64,000 bases of DNA, from positions 530,345 to 594,344 of the forward strand of contig NZ_FNJH01000002.1 of the NCBI RefSeq assembly GCF_900103225.1. Direction: 5' to 3'. This document shows positions 36,566-46,328 of this stretch, in pieces. The notes below the pieces were generated by a model. That model did no database searches and was not told where the DNA came from. It was given only the letters and a program-made list of their open reading frames with translations. Source of the stretch: Pseudomonas congelans. Its GTDB lineage: Bacteria > Pseudomonadota > Gammaproteobacteria > Pseudomonadales > Pseudomonadaceae. The position numbers and the translations under genes are program-made. Each line of letters starts with the position of its first letter. Position 1 is the first letter of the stretch.

Positions 36566-37248
36566 ATTCCCCGAACACCACCAACGCGCTGGCCGAAGAC
36601 GTCTATCGGCGGCTCAAGCAGGAGATTTTCGACTTCTACCTGCTGCCCTACGACCGGTTTACCGAAACCCAACTGGCCGACCGGTATCAGGTCTCGCGAA
36701 CACCGGTGCGTGATGCGCTCTATCGCTTGCAACGCGAAGGCTACCTGGATGTCGAGTTCCGGCGCGGCTGGTCGGTCAAGCCTCTGGATTTCAACCAGAT
36801 CGACCAGCTCTACGACCTGCGCATCGTGCTGGAGTGTGCGGCGGTCGAGCGCATCTGTGCGTCGGCCGAGGTGCATCCGGAACTCAATATTCTGCGCCAG
36901 CACTGGTTGATCGATCGCGATGGCTGGCAGATAGACATGCAAGTGGTCGCCGACCTCGATGAACAGTTCCACACCCAACTGGTGGCCGCTTCGGGCAATC
37001 TGGAAATGGCCCGTATTCATCAGGAAGTAACCGAGCGCATTCGTATTGTACGGCGGCTGGACTTCTTCAAAAGCGCCCGTATCAAACATACCTACCTCGA
37101 ACACGCCGCGATCCTCAATGCACTTCAGGCGCGCAAACGTGACGAAGCGTTATTGCTGCTGCGCTCCCATGTAGAGATCAGCAAACTGGAAGTACGCAAA
37201 CTGACGATTTCCATGCTCAGTGATGCGCGGCGGCGGTATGAGGCGTGA
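36562..37248 (+). CDS. GntR-family regulator, FCD (FadR) subfamily
   Basis: 228 residues: winged HTH (LAEDVYRRLKQEIFDFYLLPYDRFTETQLADRYQVSRTPVRDALYRLQREGYLDV) and an FCD ligand domain with metal-type residues (YDLRIVLECAAVE, LDEQFHTQLVAASGN, HAAILNAL). It starts with TTG at 36562, overlapping the preceding stop. As last gene of the biuret operon it is probably its autoregulated repressor; the TTGTATACAT dyad at the atzF start is a candidate operator. The ligand is unknown. Confidence 0.9.
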   Translation: MNSPNTTNALAEDVYRRLKQEIFDFYLLPYDRFTETQLADRYQVSRTPVRDALYRLQREGYLDVEFRRGWSVKPLDFNQIDQLYDLRIVLECAAVERICASAEVHPELNILRQHWLIDRDGWQIDMQVVADLDEQFHTQLVAASGNLEMARIHQEVTERIRIVRRLDFFKSARIKHTYLEHAAILNALQARKRDEALLLLRSHVEISKLEVRKLTISMLSDARRRYEA

Positions 37249-37254
37249 GGTTTC

Positions 37255-37743
37255 ATGTCAAATTTCCAGGTAGACAAACCATTGCGTGAGCGCAAATCAT
37301 CGAGGCTGTTAATCGTCAGCCCGTCGATGAGAATACTGCTTTTCAGATTTCAGCACACAAAAGGGGCGTTGGCCGGCAGCAATTATTGGGCAACGCCTGG
37401 TGGAGGCGTCGAAGACGGCGAAACTTATGAGGCCGCCGCCATACGTGAATTGCGCGAAGAAACCGGTATCAGGGTCAACTCGGTCGCTGAGCATATTGCC
37501 AACAGACGTTTTCCAATGCTGCTCCCTAGTGGTGAGAGCGTACTCGCTGTTGAACGCTATTACGTTGTATATGCAGAGAGCCAGGTACTCTCTCGATCAG
37601 AATGGACGCTGCAGGAAACCCAGGTGATGACGGAGCATCGGTGGTGGTCCGCCCATGAACTGAACTCGACGACGGAAATCATCAAACCGGATGATCTAGT
37701 GAGTACGCTTGAGAAAGCGGGTGTCTTTAAAGCTGAGCGTTAG
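37255..37743 (+). CDS. Nudix hydrolase
   Basis: 162 residues with the Nudix box GGGVEDGETYEAAAIRELREETGI at about residues 44-67, matching GX5EX7REUXEEXGU. The rest (SSRLLIVSPSMRILLFRFQHTKGALAGSNYWATPGGG before, EHRWWSAHEL after) fits MutT/ADP-ribose-type hydrolases. Substrate specificity cannot be told. The gene starts seven bases after gntR and could be its operon tail, but it has lower GC and looser codon use than the biuret genes, so it may be a separate acquisition. Confidence 0.88.
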   Translation: MSNFQVDKPLRERKSSRLLIVSPSMRILLFRFQHTKGALAGSNYWATPGGGVEDGETYEAAAIRELREETGIRVNSVAEHIANRRFPMLLPSGESVLAVERYYVVYAESQVLSRSEWTLQETQVMTEHRWWSAHELNSTTEIIKPDDLVSTLEKAGVFKAER

Positions 37744-38220
37744 GAGCACCGTAACGCTACAAATAGCATGGCTGCGAACGACTCCAACTTCCCCTTACTG
37801 GCTCATTCATATGAGCAGGCCAACTTCGACTCTCCGTCTGACGCTATCACTCCACAATAGCGCTAGCACTCCATGCGGATAGATATGATCCCATGCAACC
37901 TTTTCAAACCAACCCTGTCCTAGCCATTAGTACGTAATGGCACTTAACCATCATCTCTTATTCGATGTATTGACACATGACTCCCTACTGCAGATTAGCC
38001 GGTGAATGACCGTCTGGCTCGTTATGCAATGGGTCAGTCGTCGCCTCGACCAAACATCGTGAGCAACTTCAAGTCTGTACGTAGTCGCAGCTGAAAACTG
38101 CTAAGTCAACCAGGCCATGTCTGCGCGCAGCTGGAAGAGGTCCACAGGACGGATCCGCCGCTTATGCGCCGCCAAACATGATCCGGGCCACACATGCGCG
38201 CCACTCAGGAATAGTGATCG
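37744..38220. other. Intergenic region, no gene found
   Basis: About 480 bp, visibly more AT-rich than its surroundings, with a small palindrome GCTCATtcatATGAGC at 37801-37816. I see no start-stop frame with a ribosome site and no tRNA. AGGAATAGTGATCG at the end serves the next gene. Confidence 0.5.
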
Positions 38221-40467
38221 ATGAACCCACAGGGCTATGAGCACGACCACGTCATACCGACGAATATTGAAGATGTTGCCAAGGTATTGCAGGCCGCTGC
38301 TCACTCCGCCTTGTGCACCGCCGGTTTGCTGATGGTATCCAGCGCTACAGGCTGGGAGCAGTTGGTCAGCTCCGGTCAAAGCCTGCCCAAAGCGGATGAG
38401 GCATGGTTGAGGATGATCTCGTCTTATGGCGACGTGGTGCTGGTCGGTAAGGACAGCCCGGCGGATACGATGGAAACCAACAGGTCGGGGTCTACGCTGA
38501 TCTACGTTGCTATCCGTGGTTTCAGGCATGAGTTGCTCGGCGCAATGCTGTTGAGCAACAGCGATGACGCAATGGTGCTGAGCGCTGCGCAACGCTATGC
38601 GCTGCAGGCCCAGGCGGCTCATATTCGTACTTACCTGCAACCGGGCCGTGATCCCGAGGCCAATAACCCGCTGGTCACCTCGTTCGAACGCCTGCGCTTG
38701 CTTGAGTCGGTGGTCATCAACGCCAATGACGCGATTCTTATCACTGAAGCGGAACCCATCGATCTGCCGGGCCCGCGTATCGTCTATTGCAACCCTGCGT
38801 TTCTGGCGATCACCGGCTTCACTGAAGAGGAAGTCATAGGTCGCACGCCCCGCATCCTGCAGTGTGAGGACACCAGCCGGGCAACGCTGGACGTCATTCG
38901 TGAGGCACTCAGTCAATGGCGGGCGGTTGAGGTCGAACTGCTCAACACCCGCAAGGATGGCAGCAAGTTCTGGGTCGAGCTGAGCATTGTGCCGGTGGCC
39001 AATGAAAAAGGCTGGTTCACCCACTGGGTGTCCGTGCAGCGCGACATCACCGAGCGCAAGGAGTCTCAGCAACTGGCTCAGCGAGCCCGTCTGGAGTGGG
39101 AAGAAAAGCTTGCGCTACAGAGCCGGCTGGAGGAGCGCGAACGCATTTCCGAAGAGCTGACCTATATCGCTTTTCACGATGAGCTGACCTCACTGTTCAA
39201 CCGCGCTTACCTGATGAACGAGTTGACCACGGCCTTTGAAATCCGCGACCCCCGATACGAACGGGCAACGGTACTCTTTCTGGACCTGGACGGCTTCAAG
39301 GTGGTCAACGACAGCATGGGGCACCTGGCCGGTGACAAGTTGCTCAAGGCAGTGGCGAATCGATTGCAGACCTGCGTTCGCTCTAATGACGTTTTAGCGC
39401 GAATCGGCGGCGACGAATTTGCGATCCTGCTGATGGGCAAGGATCAGCCGGAGACTGCGGTAAAAATGGCTGAACGTATCGTCAGTCAATTGCACACGGC
39501 AATACAGATCGAAGGCCAGGACATTTTCATCTCGTGCAGCATCGGCATTGTCACCGCAGGTGAAAGCCATACCAAGCCCGAAGAATTGCTGCGTGACGCC
39601 GATGTGGCCATGTATTCCGCGAAAAAACAGGGCAGAGGACGCTGGAGCATCTTCAACTCCTCGATGCGCGAGGCGGCGATCGACACGCTGGTGATTCAGA
39701 ACGCGCTGCGCCAGGCACTGGAAGACAAGGATTTCCTGGTCTTTTATCAGCCGATCTACAGCGGCAACTGTGAACATCTGGTCGGGGTCGAGGCTCTGGT
39801 CAGGTGGAACCATGCGACCATGGGCATCATCTCCCCCGATGCGTTTATCCCGATTGCCGAAGACCTGGGGATCATTCATGAATTGGGGGCCTGGGTGATG
39901 CATCAGGCCTGTAGCGAAGTGCAGGCCTGGCGCAAGGAATTCTCTCACCTGGACCTGAGGCTCAACGTCAACGTGTCCGGGAAAGAGCTGAGCCACCCTG
40001 GATTCGTCGATCAGGTGACACGGATCATCGCTGCCACCGGCCTGCCTGCGGACCAGCTTCAGATCGAGGTCACCGAATCGGTGTTTCTCTATCAGCCTGA
40101 CGCGATCGCCGAGGTTCTCCGGCAGATCAGGCAGCTTGGCGTGAGGGTGGCGCTGGATGATTTCGGTACGGGTTACAGCTCGCTCGGCTACATTGACCGT
40201 TACCCGATCGATGCGGTGAAGATCGATCGCTCCTTCGTGTCCCGAATGATGACGTACGAACGCAGCAAAGCCATTGTCAGCAGCATCCTGTCGCTGGGCC
40301 GAGCGCTGAATCTGGATATCACGGCGGAAGGTGTCGAGACCGCAGAACAATACAACCTGCTGCGCAAGATGGGCTGTCCTTACTTTCAGGGCTACCTGTT
40401 GAACAGGCCGATGCGCTCAGAGGCGCTGTTGCATATCATCAAGTCCGCAGCCGAATGCACTGCCTGA
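38221..40467 (+). CDS. GAF-PAS-GGDEF-EAL c-di-GMP signalling protein
   Basis: 748 residues, no TM helix, so cytoplasmic. Order: GAF-like domain (about 20-140), PAS (160-280; IVYCNPAFLAITGFTEEEVIGRTPRILQ), short coiled linker, GGDEF (310-470; I-site RSND five residues before an intact GGDEF near residue 397) and EAL (480-745). The EAL domain keeps GVEALVRW, NVNVSGKEL, IEVTESVF, LDDFGTGYSSL, VKIDRSFV and AEGVET, so both cyclase and phosphodiesterase sites look intact. The PAS resembles LOV domains but has TPRILQ where photoactive LOV has NCRFLQ, so no flavin-Cys bond is expected. Confidence 0.93.
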   Translation: MNPQGYEHDHVIPTNIEDVAKVLQAAAHSALCTAGLLMVSSATGWEQLVSSGQSLPKADEAWLRMISSYGDVVLVGKDSPADTMETNRSGSTLIYVAIRGFRHELLGAMLLSNSDDAMVLSAAQRYALQAQAAHIRTYLQPGRDPEANNPLVTSFERLRLLESVVINANDAILITEAEPIDLPGPRIVYCNPAFLAITGFTEEEVIGRTPRILQCEDTSRATLDVIREALSQWRAVEVELLNTRKDGSKFWVELSIVPVANEKGWFTHWVSVQRDITERKESQQLAQRARLEWEEKLALQSRLEERERISEELTYIAFHDELTSLFNRAYLMNELTTAFEIRDPRYERATVLFLDLDGFKVVNDSMGHLAGDKLLKAVANRLQTCVRSNDVLARIGGDEFAILLMGKDQPETAVKMAERIVSQLHTAIQIEGQDIFISCSIGIVTAGESHTKPEELLRDADVAMYSAKKQGRGRWSIFNSSMREAAIDTLVIQNALRQALEDKDFLVFYQPIYSGNCEHLVGVEALVRWNHATMGIISPDAFIPIAEDLGIIHELGAWVMHQACSEVQAWRKEFSHLDLRLNVNVSGKELSHPGFVDQVTRIIAATGLPADQLQIEVTESVFLYQPDAIAEVLRQIRQLGVRVALDDFGTGYSSLGYIDRYPIDAVKIDRSFVSRMMTYERSKAIVSSILSLGRALNLDITAEGVETAEQYNLLRKMGCPYFQGYLLNRPMRSEALLHIIKSAAECTA

Positions 40468-40785
40468 TTTACGCCGGCGTTGATGGGCCGGAATGACTCC
40501 CGGCCATCCCGCAGCCTGAGCGTGAGCATGCTGTCTTGTAATGTGTCTCTACCTGTAAAATCTTGCCAGTGATCTGGTAACTGATCCAGGAAGCTCTGCG
40601 CAGCGTACTGAATACTGTCGTGATGGGCGTCATGCACCCGTTTATTCATGGCGGTATAGTGCCTGTGCAACCAGTGCTCAGTGCCTGCGGTCCAACTCAC
40701 TGCATCCATTGTCCAACCGGCATTGCGTCACACATTATCTGATCAGAGCCGCGATCAATTAACGGATCACTCGACAGGAAATCAG
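40468..40785. other. Intergenic region between the two GGDEF genes
   Basis: About 320 bp. It holds a hairpin GGCCGG / CCGGCC at 40486-40505 shortly after the first stop (no T-run) and the CAGGAAATCAG ribosome site of the next gene. No other feature is seen. Confidence 0.5.
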
Positions 40786-42042
40786 ATGACCTCATCCAGC
40801 CAGCGTCTTGCCTTGCTTGAAGCAGTTGTCGAACAGTCATTCAATGCCGTATTGATCACCGATGCCAATCTGGCCAATGGCGGCCCCTTCATCGTGTACG
40901 TCAATCCGGCATTCTGCTCGATGACCGGCTACACAGCCGAGGCATTGATCGGTGCCTCGCCACGGATCCTGCAAGGCCCGGACACCGATCCTCAAGTGAT
41001 CGAGCGGATGCGCGAATGCCTGAGCGAGAGTCTTTTTTTCGAAGGGTCGACGGTCAATTACCGCGCGGACGGAAGTCCTTATATCGTCGAATGGAAGATT
41101 TCTCCGGTGCGCGACGATGCAGGCACGGTGTGCAACTTTGTCTCTGTGCAGCAAAACATCAGCCCGCGCATCCGCGCCGAACGTGAGCAACACCTGCTGG
41201 CGCAGGCACTGAACGCTGCGCTTGATCCGATCATCATCACCGACTGCAATTCCACCATCGTGTTTGCCAATGAAGCCTTTCAGCAGATCACGGGCTACAG
41301 CAGCAGCGAAATTATCGGCGAAAACCCGCGGATGCTGCGCTCCGGAAAACACGATGAGGCGTTCTATGCGCAATTCAGGGAAGCGCTGAAGAGTGGCGCC
41401 CCGCTGCGCACGACCTTCATCAACAAGCGCAAGGATGGCTCGTTGTTCTATGCGGAACACAGCATTTCTCCGCTGTGTAACCTGGAGGGCGCAATCACCC
41501 ACTACGTCAGCATCAGCCAGGATGTGACAACACGCCTGGGCCGGGAACAAAAGTTGCTGGAGATTGCTCACAGCGATCCGCTGACCGGGCTGGATAACCG
41601 CCGCTCCGCCGAGCATATGCTTGAGAGACAGATACCTGCGGTGAGCATGTCGGGCAAGCCGTTCAGCCTGATCATCTGCGATATCGATCATTTCAAGGCG
41701 GTCAATGACCGGTACGGCCATCCTGCCGGCGACAGCGTAATCACCAGTGTTGCGGCCATTCTCAAACAGCGGATCCGCCTGATGGACATCGCCGCTCGAT
41801 GGGGAGGAGAAGAGTTTCTGATTCTGGTGCCCGACAGCTCGTTGAGACAGGCTGCCGAACTCGCGGAGCGCATTCGCAACAGCGTTGAAAACCTGGTGAT
41901 CCCGGAAACAGGGTCGGTGACCATTTCCCTTGGCGTTGCAGAACTCAGCGCCGGGGAAACGGCTGCCAGCCTCATTCAGCGCGCAGACAAGGCGCTTTAT
42001 CAGGCCAAGCGTCTGGGCCGCAACCGAGTTGAGTGCGCTTAG
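40786..42042 (+). CDS. PAS-PAS-GGDEF diguanylate cyclase
   Basis: 418 residues: PAS1 (about 5-130; FIVYVNPAFCSMTGYTAEALIGASPRILQGPDTD), PAS2 (130-255; IVFANEAFQQITGYSSSEIIGENPRMLRSGKHD) and GGDEF (258-415). The active loop is GGEEF near residue 340, preceded by RLMD, a product-inhibition RxxD site, so it should make c-di-GMP. The sequence before ATG 40786 is CAGGAAATCAG; a longer frame from 40681 lacks a ribosome site. PAS1 is a LOV-like domain without the reactive Cys, and similar to the PAS of the upstream gene. Confidence 0.93.
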   Translation: MTSSSQRLALLEAVVEQSFNAVLITDANLANGGPFIVYVNPAFCSMTGYTAEALIGASPRILQGPDTDPQVIERMRECLSESLFFEGSTVNYRADGSPYIVEWKISPVRDDAGTVCNFVSVQQNISPRIRAEREQHLLAQALNAALDPIIITDCNSTIVFANEAFQQITGYSSSEIIGENPRMLRSGKHDEAFYAQFREALKSGAPLRTTFINKRKDGSLFYAEHSISPLCNLEGAITHYVSISQDVTTRLGREQKLLEIAHSDPLTGLDNRRSAEHMLERQIPAVSMSGKPFSLIICDIDHFKAVNDRYGHPAGDSVITSVAAILKQRIRLMDIAARWGGEEFLILVPDSSLRQAAELAERIRNSVENLVIPETGSVTISLGVAELSAGETAASLIQRADKALYQAKRLGRNRVECA

Positions 42043-42110
42043 TGAAGATCCGGTATTACTCGCTCCCCGCGTCGTGTGCCTGCGCTTCGAAATAAAAACC
42101 CTCATCGAAA

Positions 42111-42137
42111 CCGGGCCTGTCATTGCAACAGGCCCGG
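42111..42137 (-). terminator. Putative terminator of the dipeptidase gene
   Basis: 10-bp stem CCGGGCCTGT / ACAGGCCCGG with a 7-base loop, just after the dipeptidase stop on the minus strand. It is followed there by TTTC and, 10 bases on, TTTTTA. The T-run is imperfect. Confidence 0.65.
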
Positions 42138-42145
42138 ACGTCGTG

Positions 42146-43885
42146 TCAGAGCTTCGGCAGCTGTCCGATACGCCCCATCATCTCAGTGACGATCTGCAGA
42201 TCCAGCAAGAACTGCCCGGTGGTCTTGAACTCGTTATCCGTATGACCGGTGTATTTGACTTCGGGTCTTGCCAGGCCGAACTGCACCCCGTTGGGCAATG
42301 AATGGACCGACGTCGCGCCAGCCGAGGTGCCAAAGGTGTGCTCCATACCGAGATTTTCACTGGCGACAGCGAGCAGCGCCTTGACCCACTCACCCTCGGG
42401 GTTGCGGTACATCGGCTCGGCAATGGAATAGTCGAACGCTGGCTTGATAGCGGTTTTCGTACTCCAGGCCGCGAGCTTTTCGGCGATTTCGGATTTGAGC
42501 TCCTGCGGGGACTTGCCCTTTGGCACACGCAGATTGACCGCAAGTTTGAATGCCTTTTCATCCATTGCGACGTACGTCAGGGATGCCGTCAGAGGCCCCA
42601 TGAAGTCGTCGGAGAACCCGACGCCCAACTTGCTGCCCAGGTAATCTAGCCCCCAGTTGTCGGCGGCATAGCGAGCAGCGTCAGTGATCTGGTTGTGTTT
42701 GAGCGCAACCTTGCCCTGCAGACTGTTGATGAAGTCCAGCATCCTCGCGACCGGGTTGACGCCGGACTGGGGTGCCGATGAGTGCGCGGAAACACCGGTC
42801 ACGGTCAGTTTGACGTCCTTGCCGTCGACCTTGGCATCGACCTCGAAGTCACCGCCATTGCTTTTCACGTACTCGGCACCGGCCTGTTGCAGGCTGGCAG
42901 CAAGCTCGGCAGGCTTGTCGGTCAGCAGCGTGGCGACCGACTTCGATGGAATCTGATTGGTAGCCATGCCCCCGGTCATTGAAACGATCTCGGCCCCCTC
43001 GCCTTCAGCCTTGCGTCGGGCAAAGCTCGCCATGACCGTGCCGTAACCTTTTTCGGCAATCACGACCGGGTAACCGCCATCCAGCGCCAGGTTGTAGGCA
43101 GGCGTCGGGTTACGCTCGAAATAGTAAGGGATGGCGTCACCGGCCGTTTCTTCCGTGGTATCGATCAGCAACTTGAAGTTTCTGGCCAGCGGCAGTTTTT
43201 CTTCCTTGATGACTTTCATGGCATAGAGCGCAACCACAATACCGTTCTTATCGTCCTCGGTGCCGCGTCCATACATGCGATCACCGATCAGCGTCACCTT
43301 GAACGGGTCCAGACGAGTTCCGTCAGGCAAGACCCAGTTGTCCGGCGTGACCGGTACAACATCGGCATGCACATGAATGCCCACCACTTCATCACCGACC
43401 CCGTCGAGCGAGACTTCATACACACGATTATCGACGTTGCGGAACTTCAGATCGAAGCCTTCGGCAAGGCGCTTGATCGTGTCGGCGATCTTTATGAACG
43501 CCGGGTTTTCGTGCTGGGCAACGCCGTCGACACGAACCGTGGGAATGGCCACCAGCTCACGCAGGGTTTCAGTGGCCGCGCTGCCGTACTTCATGCGGGT
43601 ATAAAGACCGAGCAGGCGATGAATATCGTTTTGTTGCGCTTCGGAAAGTTGTTTGTTGTCGAGAAAGGCACTGATGGCCGGGCCAAAATCAGCAGTTTTA
43701 ACCACATCAGCGTTGGCAAGACTGTTCAGAAACTGCCTGAAGTCCTTTACCGATGTCTCACTGAACGTCTTGAGAATAATGGCGCTCTGTTGTGCAGTGA
43801 CGTTGGCATTGGCCAGACTGGTGAACGACGAGAGACTGGCCAGTATCAGGGTGGAGACGGCCAGTTTTTTGAGTGACAAGTTCAT
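42146..43885 (-). CDS. M20-family dipeptidase (Sapep-like), secreted
   Basis: 579 residues from ATG 43885, with a signal peptide (MNLSLKKLAVSTLILASLSS...ANA). The M20 metallopeptidase core is visible: metal His in GIHVHADVVPVTPDNW, metal Asp in MYGRGTEDDKNGIV, catalytic/metal Glu pair in IDTTEETAGDAI, and a His in VTGVSAHSSAPQSGVNPVARM in the lid. It is a zinc or manganese dipeptidase acting in the periplasm. An ATG at 43951 would add 22 residues that spoil the signal peptide, so I prefer 43885. It is monocistronic. Confidence 0.9.
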   Translation of the reverse strand: MNLSLKKLAVSTLILASLSSFTSLANANVTAQQSAIILKTFSETSVKDFRQFLNSLANADVVKTADFGPAISAFLDNKQLSEAQQNDIHRLLGLYTRMKYGSAATETLRELVAIPTVRVDGVAQHENPAFIKIADTIKRLAEGFDLKFRNVDNRVYEVSLDGVGDEVVGIHVHADVVPVTPDNWVLPDGTRLDPFKVTLIGDRMYGRGTEDDKNGIVVALYAMKVIKEEKLPLARNFKLLIDTTEETAGDAIPYYFERNPTPAYNLALDGGYPVVIAEKGYGTVMASFARRKAEGEGAEIVSMTGGMATNQIPSKSVATLLTDKPAELAASLQQAGAEYVKSNGGDFEVDAKVDGKDVKLTVTGVSAHSSAPQSGVNPVARMLDFINSLQGKVALKHNQITDAARYAADNWGLDYLGSKLGVGFSDDFMGPLTASLTYVAMDEKAFKLAVNLRVPKGKSPQELKSEIAEKLAAWSTKTAIKPAFDYSIAEPMYRNPEGEWVKALLAVASENLGMEHTFGTSAGATSVHSLPNGVQFGLARPEVKYTGHTDNEFKTTGQFLLDLQIVTEMMGRIGQLPKL

Positions 43886-44016
43886 TATTGAAGGCATTCC
43901 TTGGCAGGCAAAGCACGAATTTTCTGATCGTTTGATCAGGAAGCTTTTCAACTTACACCAAGAGCAATGATGCGAGAATCCCCTTTTAAATCGAAGCGAT
44001 GCACTGGAGTGCTCAT

Positions 44017-44979
44017 ATGATCAAGCTGCTGATGCGCCTGAAAGCGCGCTTCGACCGAAAGCCCAAGACGCAACAACCTGTCCGGTTGCCGCCAGCGCAG
44101 CCTGCCGATCAGCAAGCTCCCCTATCACGCGTACAGGAAAATCTGGCGTGGCTGCCAGTCTATAGAGAGCCGGAGCCACTGCGTCTCCGGCCACCAGCCT
44201 GCCCGCCCTTGGGGCAACAGGACGAACCGCTGCGAGCTCGCTATCACGCCTATGTTGCGCAAATGGAACAGGCTGATCCGGCCAGTCAGGACGAGTCATG
44301 CCGTGAAACAGGACGGCAGTTGGCCAGAGAGCTGCAGTCAGCGGCAATCGACATCGTCACGTCTAAAGCCGAACACTCGCCGGATGTTTACTGGCTGACT
44401 CAATCAGCGGCAATCGCTTCACTGTTTGCCGACGGCGCGCAATCGGACGCGTTTCAACGCTATCAAGAATATGTGCGGCACTACAAAGACCAGCAACTGA
44501 CGGCCGGGCAAGTCTGGGCTTTTGATATTTATGTGGCCGAACATACGCCAAGGCAGGTCAGGACATTCCTGCCACACCCCTCAAGCGCGACACGTTTGCC
44601 TGATGAACCCGCGCCGGGGCCCGACGATATTGACCAGCTACTCTCCTACCTGCCCCTGCTGTACCCAGACGGCGTGGCGATCAAGACTTATATCGTCAGG
44701 GAAAACACCTATTGGCCAGACTACTTTCCGGTAGTCGAAGCGTTTTATCGCGCGGTGGCCAAAGACTGCTGGTGTGACATTGATTACCTTAATCATGGCG
44801 CGGCGGACATGCTCGATGACGACCTCTATATCGCCCAGGCAAACCTCGCTGATATGCAAACCCTGCTGACCTACTGCATCAGAGGCGAGCGTTTTTGCGA
44901 TGGACACCATGGCGCGATGATTGAAAAAGGCTACGTGCTGAAGATCCTGCGCAGGCTGGCGGTATTGCGCGAGGATTGA
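44017..44979 (+). CDS. Uncharacterised protein with DUF6508-like C-terminus
   Basis: 320 residues. The N-terminal 80 are Pro/Gln-rich and basic (KARFDRKPKTQQPVRLPPAQ), the middle is helical, and the C-terminal part DMQTLLTYCIRGERFCDGHHGAMIEKGYVLKILRRLAVL resembles DUF6508 as I remember it ('RGERFCDG' motif). No signal peptide or TM helix. GGAG eight bases before ATG 44017 supports this start over 43999. It stands alone, divergent from the dipeptidase. The function is unknown. Confidence 0.7.
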   Translation: MIKLLMRLKARFDRKPKTQQPVRLPPAQPADQQAPLSRVQENLAWLPVYREPEPLRLRPPACPPLGQQDEPLRARYHAYVAQMEQADPASQDESCRETGRQLARELQSAAIDIVTSKAEHSPDVYWLTQSAAIASLFADGAQSDAFQRYQEYVRHYKDQQLTAGQVWAFDIYVAEHTPRQVRTFLPHPSSATRLPDEPAPGPDDIDQLLSYLPLLYPDGVAIKTYIVRENTYWPDYFPVVEAFYRAVAKDCWCDIDYLNHGAADMLDDDLYIAQANLADMQTLLTYCIRGERFCDGHHGAMIEKGYVLKILRRLAVLRED

Positions 44980-45248
44980 AGTTCACGTTAAGCAGGCGGT
45001 GTGCCGGACAATGCGCGGCCGTGTTGCAAGATGCCGTCAACCACAACCCGGGGTTGATCATTGGCAATCTGTGCGTCTGTAAGCCACTTCCTCATGTAGT
45101 CACTTCCTTCAAACGGACTGCGCGTACACGAGCGACATAAAGGCCAACCACACAATCAACCGCAGTGAATTCTTCCTTTTCTGAACACTCCGAACAGTAC
45201 CGAGCGAATTTTCCGGATCATTCGCTCCCCCACTTGAGGAAAATCCGA

Positions 45249-45458
45249 ATGACCATCACATTCAAAGTTGGCGACGCTGTACGCTGGAATTCCGAGGCAG
45301 GCGAAGTGCATGGCAAAGTCACCAAAGTACATGTGAAAGACGTGGAGTTCATGGGCAAACATCGGCCCGCCTCAAGGGACGATCCGCAGTACGAAGTGAA
45401 GAGCGACAAGACCGGTCACTCGGCGATGCATCATGGAGATGCTCTCAAGCACGCGTGA
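45249..45458 (+). CDS. DUF2945 / HVA1-family TUDOR-like protein
   Basis: 69 residues: ITFKVGDAVRWNSEAGEVHGKVTKVHVKDVEFMGKHRPASRDDPQYEVKSDKTGHSAMHHGDALKHA, the pattern of the 'hypervirulence-associated protein, TUDOR domain' family (DUF2945), small stand-alone SH3-like proteins. GAGGAAAATCCGA precedes ATG 45249. The function is unknown despite the family name, which comes from a fungal homologue. Confidence 0.85.
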   Translation: MTITFKVGDAVRWNSEAGEVHGKVTKVHVKDVEFMGKHRPASRDDPQYEVKSDKTGHSAMHHGDALKHA

Positions 45459-45566
45459 CTGCCCTGCACCGGGCCAGGCACGCTGCAGCGCCCGATTTAC
45501 TCATGCGATAAAGAGAGCTTTACCGATTGGCGCACCTGCACCCGAAACGGATGCAGGCACGATGTA

Positions 45567-46085
45567 TCAGATCACGCCGCAGGCAGCACGATCACCGCCA
45601 CCGCCCAGAGGTGCGGGGTGGTCGGAATGGTTATCACCGCCCGCGTGAACCATCAGCGCGTGGCCTTTGATTTCCGAGAGTTTCTTCAGGCGTGGGGCGA
45701 GAACCGGGTAACTCGCGGTGCCGTCAGTGGCCACGTACAGCGCAGGCAGGTCGCCTAGATGGCCATCGGCGTAAGGCCCCAGGTGCTTGCCGGTCTTGGC
45801 CGGGTCGAAGTGACCGCCAGCCGCGAGGGCTGCGACCTTCTTGCCGTCCTTGGTACCTGCTTCGCAACTGCCGTTTTCATGCACATGAAAACCGTGGATG
45901 CCCGCAGGCAGCGCCTTCAGATTCGGCGTGAACAGCAAGCCGTATTGCGTTTCGCTTACTGTCACGCTGCCGATAGGTTTGGGGGCGCCGTCAGCGCTGA
46001 CCAGATTGATCGGAACGTCCAGCGATGCAGCCTGAACACCGAAAGAGAAAACGCCAAGCAGACCTAGCAGAAGATGAGGTTTCAT
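45567..46085 (-). CDS. sodC: Cu/Zn superoxide dismutase
   Basis: 172-residue periplasmic superoxide dismutase with a signal peptide ([20 protein letters not shown]). Metal ligands and the disulphide are visible: [13 protein letters not shown] (two Cu His and a Cys), [29 protein letters not shown] (His/Asp Zn ligands), [31 protein letters not shown] (last Cu His and second Cys). ATG 46085 is preferred over an upstream frame start at 46157, which lacks a signal peptide. It protects against extracytoplasmic superoxide, relevant to host contact. Confidence 0.95.
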   Translation of the reverse strand: MKPHLLLGLLGVFSFGVQAASLDVPINLVSADGAPKPIGSVTVSETQYGLLFTPNLKALPAGIHGFHVHENGSCEAGTKDGKKVAALAAGGHFDPAKTGKHLGPYADGHLGDLPALYVATDGTASYPVLAPRLKKLSEIKGHALMVHAGGDNHSDHPAPLGGGGDRAACGVI

Positions 46086-46328
46086 AATTTCAATGCGTCC
46101 CTGATCTGATAATCGAATTGAACGTGGCGCCAGACAGCGCTGGACGCTGCACAGCACGAACGTCTTTCATGCCACAGAGGATGTGACCACAGACCTGCGA
46201 ACTTGATGCAAGGAAATGAGCGGGACCGCCGGGAAAGTAATGCAAAACATCACGACTGGCCTGCCGATACCAGGGTCGGCAGGCCAGCGCTGTTCACCTG
46301 TGCCCGGTTAGCAGCACAGTGGTGCAGA

